9,281 nucleotides of DNA, from NCBI GenBank assembly GCA_964398195.1, contig CAYNLW010000043.1:1-9281 (forward strand), read 5' to 3'. Both the position numbers and the translations under genes were made by a program. Numbering within the stretch: the stretch's first letter is position 1; each line of letters starts with the position of its first letter. This stretch comes from RFPI01 sp964398195. Its GTDB lineage: Bacteria > Pseudomonadota > Gammaproteobacteria > Burkholderiales > Methylophilaceae. The notes under the pieces are model-generated. The model did not search any database, was not told where the DNA came from, and saw only the letters and a program-made list of their open reading frames with translations. Below are positions 5,786 to 9,281 of the stretch, piece by piece.

Positions 5786-6083
5786 CGCCCGCCATAGCCA
5801 TACCCGCATGCATCTCCCCCTCCAGCAGCGCGAGCGTCGCGCGCAGTTTTGCGGCGTGCTCGCGCCGCACCTGTTGATGCGCAGCCATCACGCGCAGCCA
5901 TTCATCGGCGTAGAGGCGCCCGCCCTCGTACAGGATGGCTTTGAGCCGCCGCTCGGTGATGCCGCATCGGGCGGCGAAGAGGGCGCGCCCGCGCTTGAGC
6001 CCGTGCGCCACTTCGTACTTCCGGCAAATGTCAAGGAATTCGTGTTCCGGATTTTCGGCCCACAGTGTCCAGGTATTCGGCAT
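5757..6083 (-). CDS. hypothetical phage protein, possibly DNA-binding, 108 aa (first gene of leftward operon)
   Basis: Starts at ATG 6083 with a perfect GGAGG (6090-6094) 6 nt upstream, the strongest ribosome binding site in the leftward operon, as expected for its first gene. The middle section AHGLKRGRALFAARCGITER followed by RRLKAILYEGGRLYADEWLR has helix-turn-helix character (a helix, the turn at CGITER, then a basic helix). The rest forms an amphipathic helix VRREHAAKLRATLALLEGEM that could be a dimerisation coiled coil. It is probably an early transcription factor or DNA-binding protein, but I cannot name a family. The C-terminal 29 nt overlap the 34-aa ORF that leads into gcrA. A degenerate operator half-site and a hairpin lie upstream in the leader. 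Confidence 0.65.
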   Translation of the reverse strand: MPNTWTLWAENPEHEFLDICRKYEVAHGLKRGRALFAARCGITERRLKAILYEGGRLYADEWLRVMAAHQQVRREHAAKLRATLALLEGEMHAGMAMAGGEPHRGVVG

Positions 6084-6116
6084 CAGAATCCTCCATCCTT
6101 CGGGTCATGGCAGTGA

Positions 6117-6124
6117 CCACGGAT
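6117..6124. promoter_or_regulatory. possible degenerate operator half-site upstream of the leftward operon
   Basis: CCACGGAT here equals the first 8 bases of the two palindromes at 7385 and 7418, but the right half (CGTGG) is not conserved. It lies 34 bp upstream of the ATG at 6083. It could be a weak repressor site or chance. No clear sigma70 promoter was seen in 6084-6134. Confidence 0.2.
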
Positions 6125-6134
6125 GGAACGGAAA

Positions 6135-6173
6135 GCGGGCGGGATGGGGGTTTGCGCCCCCCGTCCCGCCCGC
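6135..6173. terminator. strong GC-rich hairpin between leftward operon and membrane-protein gene
   Basis: GCGGGCGGGATGGGGG (6135-6150) pairs with 6158-6173 in a 16-bp stem with a single G-T wobble and a 7-nt loop. On the minus strand it is followed by CTTTCC, a very short T tract; on the plus strand there is no T tract. It lies between the Cro-like gene and the leftward operon in the minus direction, so it may attenuate transcription from the cro promoter. It may also be a DNA-binding site at this divergent intergenic region. Confidence 0.4.
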
Positions 6174-6208
6174 GCCATGCTTGGGGGGAAGTTGAGAGGG
6201 GATGATGG

Positions 6209-6649
6209 ATGGAATGGATAGTCTTGCTGCCGCTGTGGATCGGCATGGCGCTTGTGATTGCGCTGGTCGCGAAACGTCAGGGCCGCGATGCCGGCGGCTG
6301 GTTCCTCTACGGCTTCCTGCTGTGGCCCGTGGCCCTGGTGCACGTGCTGTGTTTGCCGCCGATCGAGGAGGCCGCGCCGCCCGTGACGCGCATCAATGCC
6401 GCCCCGACAACAGCGACGGCTGCGCCGCTGCCGCCCGGCGCAGCCAACCGCCACTCCCCCTTTCGGAGCATGCCCGCAGCAGCCGAACCACCCGCCAACT
6501 CCAGCATTTTCGATCAGGTCGCCGAGGCGCGCGCGAAGGTGGAGCTGCTGGAGCTGCAGAAGCGCATCCGCGAACTCGAAGCCGAAGCCGAAGCGCCACC
6601 CCCGCCGGCTGGCGACGGCCCCAGGCAGCAAGACGGCATCGGGCGGTAG
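6209..6649 (+). CDS. two-helix membrane protein with C-terminal coiled coil, 146 aa
   Basis: Starts at ATG 6209, preceded by GAGAGGGG (6194-6201) at good spacing. Residues about 3-21 (WIVLLPLWIGMALVIALVA) and 30-49 (GWFLYGFLLWPVALVHVLCL) are hydrophobic helices joined by a short basic loop KRQGRDAG. An Ala/Pro/Thr-rich linker follows, then a charged heptad-like region IFDQVAEARAKVELLELQKR continuing IRELEAEAE (100-128). The 'A-K-x-GR..W-FLYG....ALVH' layout is one seen in small bacterial membrane proteins of unknown role. It stands alone on the plus strand within the immunity region, between leftward genes, and ends 2 bp before the stop of the convergent Cro-like gene. That position would suit a lysogeny-expressed (superinfection-exclusion type) gene, which is inference. 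Confidence 0.75.
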   Translation: MEWIVLLPLWIGMALVIALVAKRQGRDAGGWFLYGFLLWPVALVHVLCLPPIEEAAPPVTRINAAPTTATAAPLPPGAANRHSPFRSMPAAAEPPANSSIFDQVAEARAKVELLELQKRIRELEAEAEAPPPPAGDGPRQQDGIGR

Positions 6650-6651
6650 CA

Positions 6652-6876
6652 TCACGCCGCCTCCGCCTGCTGCACCAACCGCTCGCGCAGCGCGTCCGCG
6701 CCCGGCGGCTGCCACTGGCTGCCCGCCTCGATCGCCATGCGCCAAATCGTCAGGTGGTGCTCGGGCGGGATGCCGCGCTTGCCCCAGTTGCTGGCGGCGG
6801 AACGGCGCAACCCCAGCTTGAGACTGAGCGCGGTAGGCCCGCCCAGGGCGGTGATGATGTCGGCATCCGTGACCAT
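6652..6876 (-). CDS. Cro-like transcriptional regulator, 74 aa
   Basis: Starts at ATG 6876; the upstream part of the frame is antisense to the repressor region. The protein opens with MVTDADIITALGGPTALSLK and continues LGLRRSAASNWGKRGIPPEH and HLTIWRMAIEAG. This is the Cro/YdaS pattern of a short helix-turn-helix followed by SNWGKRGIPPEHH and a helix. It is transcribed away from the CI-like gene at 6962, with a perfect palindrome between them, the classic lytic/lysogenic switch layout. Its likely promoter (-35 TTGACG, -10-like TATGGT) ends 5 nt before the ATG, so the mRNA may be leaderless. It probably represses the CI-like gene and helps commit to lytic growth; no binding data can be read directly. 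Confidence 0.85.
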   Translation of the reverse strand: MVTDADIITALGGPTALSLKLGLRRSAASNWGKRGIPPEHHLTIWRMAIEAGSQWQPPGADALRERLVQQAEAA

Positions 6877-6881
6877 GCCTA

Positions 6882-6912
6882 ACCATACCCACGAAGTGTG
6901 GGTATTCGTCAA
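6882..6912 (-). promoter_or_regulatory. predicted promoter of the Cro-like gene
   Basis: On the minus strand TTGACG (6912-6907) is a 5/6 match to the -35 consensus and TATGGT (6887-6882) a 4/6 match to the -10, separated by 19 nt. The palindromic operator occupies the spacer and runs into the -10. The expected start of transcription falls at or next to the ATG at 6876. The spacing is slightly long and the -10 is imperfect. Confidence 0.5.
6885..6905. promoter_or_regulatory. operator palindrome between CI-like and Cro-like genes
   Basis: ATACCCAC (6885-6892) and GTGGGTAT (6898-6905) form a perfect 8-bp inverted repeat with a 5-bp spacer GAAGT. Its core CCACGAAGTGTGG matches 10 of 13 bases of the palindromes at 7385 and 7418. 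It sits between divergent regulators and overlaps the predicted cro promoter, as expected for a CI/Cro operator. Confidence 0.75.
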
Positions 6913-6961
6913 CCCAAAGAATGGGGAGACAACCGGGCTGGCCCGGCGCATCCCGCAACCC

Positions 6962-7384
6962 ATGGGACGGCCGAGGAAAGTCACACTCGATCCAGCGTCA
7001 CTGATGCGCCAGCACATTGGCCGGCGCTTGGCCGCAGCGCGCCTGGCCCTTAATCTCAGCGCCGAGGCGATGGCCCATACGCTCGGCGTCAGCAAGAAAG
7101 CCTATCAAGCCTGGGAGGCGGGGCAGAACACGCTGCCGCCGCTTGTCGCCTATCGGCTCTTCGCGCTGGAAGGCATCCCGATGGAGTGGATTTATGCCGG
7201 CGACCTGCGCCGGGCGGAGTACGCCCGCGCCCAGGCCATCACCGAAGCTGCCGCCGCGGTCGGGGCGGTGATAGGGGGTGCGGTCCCTCAGTTCGAGACT
7301 GACGCCATACCCGCGCCTGCCGCTCCGCCGCCCCGCAGATTACGCGTATTTCACGAAGGGCAGAAGACCTTGAAGGCGCAGTAA
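6962..7384 (+). CDS. CI-like repressor, XRE-family helix-turn-helix, 140 aa
   Basis: Residues about 15-70 form an XRE HTH domain: MRQHIGRRLAAARLALNLSA, then EAMAHTLGVSKKAYQAWEAG and QNTLPPLVAYRLFALEGIP, followed by MEWIYAGD, a signature seen after many phage HTH domains. The C-terminal part is Ala/Pro-rich and lacks the S24/LexA-type peptidase domain, so RecA-stimulated self-cleavage is not expected; induction would need another route. Start ATG 6962 (MGRPRKVTLDP) has no clear Shine-Dalgarno sequence; the frame is open upstream but crosses the operator. The gene is divergent from the Cro-like gene and is followed directly by two copies of a related operator, so it likely represses both directions. 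Weak translation initiation is common for such repressors. Confidence 0.85.
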   Translation: MGRPRKVTLDPASLMRQHIGRRLAAARLALNLSAEAMAHTLGVSKKAYQAWEAGQNTLPPLVAYRLFALEGIPMEWIYAGDLRRAEYARAQAITEAAAAVGAVIGGAVPQFETDAIPAPAAPPPRRLRVFHEGQKTLKAQ

Positions 7385-7397
7385 CCACGGATCGTGG
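7385..7397. promoter_or_regulatory. operator-like palindrome, copy 1 (rightward operon)
   Basis: CCACGGATCGTGG has 5-bp inverted arms CCACG/CGTGG around GAT. It begins immediately after the stop codon of the CI-like gene and is repeated identically 33 bp downstream. Confidence 0.65.
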
Positions 7398-7411
7398 AAA
7401 TTATCGCTTGC

Positions 7412-7417
7412 TCTAAT
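7412..7417 (+). promoter_or_regulatory. possible -10 element of the rightward operon
   Basis: TCTAAT matches the -10 consensus TATAAT at 5 of 6 positions and lies exactly between the two operator copies. The -35 position falls in operator copy 1 and has no good consensus match, so promoter strength may depend on an activator or the match may be fortuitous. Confidence 0.35.
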
Positions 7418-7430
7418 CCACGGATCGTGG
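7418..7430. promoter_or_regulatory. operator-like palindrome, copy 2 (rightward operon)
   Basis: The same 13-mer CCACGGATCGTGG, here with arms extended to 7 bp (ATCCACG/CGTGGAT). The 33-bp offset from copy 1 is about three helical turns, which would put bound dimers on the same face of the DNA. Confidence 0.65.
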
Positions 7431-7437
7431 ATAGCGT

Positions 7438-7459
7438 GCGGCTCCCAACCCGGAGCCGC
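7438..7459 (+). promoter_or_regulatory. leader hairpin covering the ribosome binding site of the rightward operon
   Basis: GCGGCTCC (7438-7445) and GGAGCCGC (7452-7459) form a perfect 8-bp stem with a 6-nt loop, ending 2 nt before the ATG at 7462. The only Shine-Dalgarno-like sequence, GGAG (7452-7455), is inside the right arm, so the fold would hide it from the ribosome. Confidence 0.45.
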
Positions 7460-7461
7460 CC

Positions 7462-7749
7462 ATGTCAAACCCCACCTCACCGGAACCCTTCCCCCTCGGA
7501 AGCCTCGTTCGGGACACCATCACTGGCTTTAGCGGCATTGCCGTCGGCCGCACCACTTGGCTCTACGGATGCGCCCGCATCACGATCGAGCCGACCGAAC
7601 TGAGGGACGGCAAACCAATCGAGCCTCAGTGGTTCGACGAGCAGCGCGTCGAGATCATTGAGCGCCGCGCTCCCACTGTCAGCGCCAGCAGCAGCGCCAC
7701 CACCGGCGGCCCGCAGCGTGACCCCTCCCGCAGCAGCGCGAGGGCTTAA
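7462..7749 (+). CDS. conserved small phage protein, 95 aa
   Basis: First gene of the rightward operon, starting at ATG 7462 just after a leader hairpin. The core PLGSLVRDTITGFSGIAVGR, then TTWLYGCARITIEP and DGKPIEPQWFDEQRVEII follows a pattern I recall from many phages: 'D.VTGF.G......Y..GC.....Q/EP....DGK....W.DE..L'. It is a small beta-rich domain with no assigned function. The conserved block covers residues about 12-65; the C-terminal tail is Ser/Ala-rich and probably disordered. It is likely repressed by the CI-like protein through the palindromes at 7385 and 7418. Confidence 0.75.
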   Translation: MSNPTSPEPFPLGSLVRDTITGFSGIAVGRTTWLYGCARITIEPTELRDGKPIEPQWFDEQRVEIIERRAPTVSASSSATTGGPQRDPSRSSARA

Positions 7750-7752
7750 GCG

Positions 7753-8079
7753 ATGCCGCATCAACCAATCTTCCCTCCCCCCGCCGATCTCTGGACCAGG
7801 CGCGCCGATTGGGTGGATGCCGAGGACGGCACCATCGTGGCCGTCGCGCCCGGCTATGACACGTCGCGGCACAGCCCCGTCCCGGACAGCGCCACCCTCT
7901 GGCCCGCCCGCCGGTCGCTGATCGCCGCCGCGCCGCGCCTGCGCATGATGCTCCGGCTGATGCTCGAGCATCTGGAGGGGCTGCCCGCGCCCCTCCAGCC
8001 CGCCGCGATGATGGAGGCCGCCCGCGCGGAACTCGCCCGCATCGAGACCGAGGCCGCTGCCGGGCAGGTGGCGCCGTGA
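7753..8079 (+). CDS. small phage protein with an 'LIAAAP' helix motif, 108 aa
   Basis: Starts at ATG 7753, 3 bp after the previous stop, with GAGGG 8 nt upstream. The middle of the protein, SATLWPARRSLIAAAPRLRM followed by MLRLMLEHLEGLP, matches the widespread phage pattern 'NARLIAAAPELLEALQ', a helical motif of unknown function. The N-terminal half (WTRRADWVDAEDGTIVAVAP) may form a small beta unit, as in related proteins where it is followed by the same helix. The C-terminal helix is rich in Ala and Glu. The stop overlaps the next start (GTGA). No role can be assigned beyond membership of the rightward small-gene operon. Confidence 0.7.
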   Translation: MPHQPIFPPPADLWTRRADWVDAEDGTIVAVAPGYDTSRHSPVPDSATLWPARRSLIAAAPRLRMMLRLMLEHLEGLPAPLQPAAMMEAARAELARIETEAAAGQVAP

Positions 8080-8321
8080 GCGCCCCCTGCCCATGGCGTG
8101 AGAGTGCGGCGGCACGCTCTCTCACACTGGACCCCGCCACCAATGCCGCCCTCGTGCACGCGGCCGAAATGCTACGCATCACCGCCACAATGGCGCGCCG
8201 GGGCGAAGACACGCTGATCGCCGAATACGCGGCGGCGCTCCGCGCCCTGCATCTCAATTACCTCCGGGGCAACCCTCCATCGCTGGTTGCGGCCGGCCTC
8301 GCGCCGGTGGGCGGGGCGTGA
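8076..8321 (+). CDS. hypothetical phage protein, 81 aa
   Basis: Starts at GTG 8076, overlapping the previous stop by 4 nt (GTGA), and ends at 8321, overlapping the next start. The protein is probably helical: SLTLDPATNAALVHAAEMLR, then ITATMARRGEDTLIAEYAAA and LRALHLNYLRG. No membrane segment, Cys motif or catalytic signature is visible and I do not recognise a family. The unbroken coupling to both neighbours and codon use like theirs are the main support that it is a real gene. Confidence 0.6.
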   Translation: MSAPCPWRESAAARSLTLDPATNAALVHAAEMLRITATMARRGEDTLIAEYAAALRALHLNYLRGNPPSLVAAGLAPVGGA

Positions 8322-8650
8322 TGCCCGGCCCCCGCCCGCCGCATCACCCGGATGCGCTCTGCGCGCTGGAGGCCGCGGCCGTCGCCGCCCGCCACGCGCG
8401 CATGGCGGCGCTGGCCCGCCTCGCCGCCATGCCGGACCAATCCGGCGAGGAAGTCTGCGCGTTCCGCGCCGATCTGCCCTGGGGCTACGTGGAACGCGGC
8501 GCGCTTCAGGTCGCCGCCATCGAGGGCGCCATCGCCAACCGCTTCGGCATCTTCCCCATGATCTTCCACTACTCGCACCGTGGCACCTTCCTTAGCCGCG
8601 CCCAGGCGCTGGCCCTGCTGGAAGCCGAGGCCAAGGGCCGCGCGGCATGA
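8318..8650 (+). CDS. hypothetical phage protein, 110 aa
   Basis: Starts at GTG 8318 (4-nt overlap, GTGA) or at ATG 8321, which follows it directly (GTGATG). The N-terminal half is an Ala/Arg-rich helix. The C-terminal half, FRADLPWGYVERGALQVAAI then EGAIANRFGIFPMIFHYSHR and GTFLSRAQALALLEAEA, mixes aromatic and small residues and looks like a compact folded domain. I do not recognise a family. Its stop overlaps the next ATG (ATGA), continuing the chain of coupled small genes. Confidence 0.6.
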   Translation: MMPGPRPPHHPDALCALEAAAVAARHARMAALARLAAMPDQSGEEVCAFRADLPWGYVERGALQVAAIEGAIANRFGIFPMIFHYSHRGTFLSRAQALALLEAEAKGRAA

Positions 8651-8880
8651 ACACCGAGCACGTCATGGCGCTGCTCTGCGCCCAGCCCGGCCTCACCGCC
8701 ACGCATCTGCTCACCTGGGCGGAAGGCGCCGATCGCCGCGCCGCCCATTACCGGGACACCGGCCAGGATCATCTGGCGCAGGAGGCCATCGCGCTCGCCC
8801 GCGCCATGCGCGCGGAGGCCGCCACCGGCCGCTGGCCGCACCCGCCCAAAATCCCCACCAACGCCGAGGAGGCCCTTTGA
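8647..8880 (+). CDS. hypothetical phage protein, 77 aa
   Basis: Starts at ATG 8647 with a 4-nt ATGA overlap. The sequence MNTEHVMALLCAQPGLTATH, then LLTWAEGADRRAAHYRDTGQ and DHLAQEAIALARAMRAEAAT reads as a helical bundle with a Pro-rich tail. No known family recognised. Near its 3' end the codons include GAGGAGG (8866-8872), which serves as the ribosome binding site of the next small gene, and its TGA overlaps that gene's ATG by one base. Confidence 0.6.
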   Translation: MNTEHVMALLCAQPGLTATHLLTWAEGADRRAAHYRDTGQDHLAQEAIALARAMRAEAATGRWPHPPKIPTNAEEAL

Positions 8881-9023
8881 TGCTGCCCATCAACACCCTG
8901 GCGCTGGAGGAGGCCGCGCGCCTACCCCGCGCCTGCTCCGGCCTCGGCGTCGCCGCGCTGGCGCTGCTGGCCGGCTTCGCGCCCGTGGCGCTGCTCTGCA
9001 TCGCCGCGAGGCTCTTTCGATGA
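8880..9023 (+). CDS. small single-span membrane protein, 47 aa
   Basis: A short gene starting at ATG 8880, overlapping the upstream TGA by one base and preceded by a strong GAGGAGG 7 nt away. The protein has a short amphipathic N-terminus (MLPINTLALEEAARLPRACS) and one hydrophobic segment, GVAALALLAGFAPVALLCIA (about residues 23-42), ending in RLFR. It is most likely an inner-membrane miniprotein; a lysis-related, exclusion or stress role is possible but unproven. The stop overlaps the next start (ATGA), which supports it as a genuine operon member. Confidence 0.6.
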   Translation: MLPINTLALEEAARLPRACSGLGVAALALLAGFAPVALLCIAARLFR

Positions 9024-9281
9024 GCGCGGGTATCGTGGGGGCCGCACAGGCGCTCCGCCACGCCATCACCCTCTGCCGCCTCCGCGAGTGGGGCGCGTGC
9101 AGCGATGGCCGCGAATGGTTCCGCAAGAAATTCCCCAGTGGGGGCGCCTACGCGGAGGTGCTGGTCGCGCTGCTCGATAACGGCAAGCGCAGCGACGCCG
9201 CCTGGCTGGACCGCGCTGTCCTGACCGCATGGGGTGGCGACAAGGCATTCATCGAGCAAGCGGTTGCGGACCAAATCCGCA
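9020..9281 (+). CDS. phage protein, partial (runs off the right edge)
   Basis: Starts at ATG 9020 (ATGA overlap; GAGG 8 nt upstream) and remains open for 87 codons to the window end. The segment ALRHAITLCRLREWGACSDG, then REWFRKKFPSGGAYAEVLVA and LLDNGKRSDAAWLDRAVL has the 'L...GAC.DG..WF...FP.G.....VL.AL......WL' layout I recall from small phage proteins, sometimes fused to other repeats. Function is unknown. The C-terminus is missing, so total length and any additional domain cannot be judged. Confidence 0.7.
   Translation, partial: MSAGIVGAAQALRHAITLCRLREWGACSDGREWFRKKFPSGGAYAEVLVALLDNGKRSDAAWLDRAVLTAWGGDKAFIEQAVADQIR

Larger units (their letters stand above)
1..9281. mobile_element. prophage / temperate phage segment (internal fragment)
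   Basis: The gene set is typical of a temperate tailed phage: HNH endonuclease, replication initiator-like protein, DnaB-type helicase, GapR and GcrA homologues, divergent CI-like and Cro-like regulators, and an operon of very small coupled ORFs. Neither phage end (integrase, att site) nor structural genes lie in the window, so its boundaries are outside. Assignment as prophage rather than free phage is inference from the repressor pair and the alphaproteobacterial regulators. Confidence 0.85.

Noticed and set aside
6921..7004. 27-codon plus-strand ORF MGRQPGWPG... before the repressor start
   Set aside because: It overlaps the repressor start out of frame, has no ribosome binding site and no protein-like character.
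6652..7095. Long version of the Cro-like gene
   Set aside because: The upstream extension crosses the operator and the start of the divergent repressor; the Cro-type domain begins at ATG 6876.
6737..7384. Long version of the CI-like gene
   Set aside because: The first 75 codons are antisense to the Cro-like gene and cross the operator; the protein-like sequence starts at MGRPRKVTLD.
7385..7430. Attachment site or CRISPR-like repeat
   Set aside because: The two 13-bp copies are palindromic and sit in a promoter region; there is no integrase, tRNA or spacer-repeat array nearby, so operators are a better explanation.
7477..8115. Minus-strand 212-codon open frame
   Set aside because: Antisense to two well-supported coupled plus-strand genes and of Gly/Arg/Ala-rich shadow composition.
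8711..9274. Minus-strand 187-codon open frame
   Set aside because: Antisense to four plus-strand genes with overlapping starts and good ribosome binding sites; no recognisable domain.

Overview
The window reads as an internal piece of a temperate tailed phage (prophage) of a high-GC alphaproteobacterium. GapR and GcrA family genes are essentially alphaproteobacterial, and the GC-rich, Ala/Arg-rich coding would suit hosts such as Acetobacteraceae/Rhodospirillales, although the host is an inference. No integrase, portal, capsid or complete terminase gene is inside the window, and I saw no rRNA, tRNA or CRISPR.

Layout. (1) A leftward (minus-strand) early/replication operon runs from 6083 down to about 442. 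In transcription order it holds a small DNA-binding-like protein, a 34-aa ORF, a GcrA-type cell-cycle regulator (apparent frameshift), a 98-aa unknown, an 87-aa unknown (apparent frameshift), a small membrane protein (start uncertain), a 111-aa unknown, a DnaB-family replicative helicase, a small HTH protein, a GapR/DUF2312 protein, a replication-initiator/helicase-loader-like protein and a 206-aa unknown. Almost every junction is a 1- or 4-nt start/stop overlap. (2) A terminator-like hairpin (370-397) is followed by an HNH endonuclease gene (38-340). Beyond it, at the left edge, is a G-rich block that probably leads into the terminase genes. (3) The immunity/control region is 6084-7461. It holds a plus-strand membrane protein gene (6209-6649), a minus-strand Cro-like gene (6652-6876), a plus-strand XRE/CI-like repressor (6962-7384), one perfect palindromic operator between the two regulators, and two related palindromes just after the repressor gene. 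(4) From 7462 to the right edge there is a rightward operon of small phage proteins, again tightly coupled; the last gene runs off the window.

How it may work. The CI-like and Cro-like proteins probably compete for a shared operator class (CCACG-N3-CGTGG and a close variant). It lies over the leftward cro promoter and around the start of the rightward operon. The leftward operon supplies the replisome (initiator/loader plus DnaB) and two host-cell-cycle-type chromatin/transcription factors (GapR, GcrA). The replication genes carry short repeats that could mark an origin. HNH plus the neighbouring terminase would handle packaging.

Main caveats. Everything comes from reading the sequence without database searches. 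Two genes in the 4.6-5.7 kb stretch need a one-base correction to read through, and a third may as well, so that part may contain sequencing indels or decaying genes.
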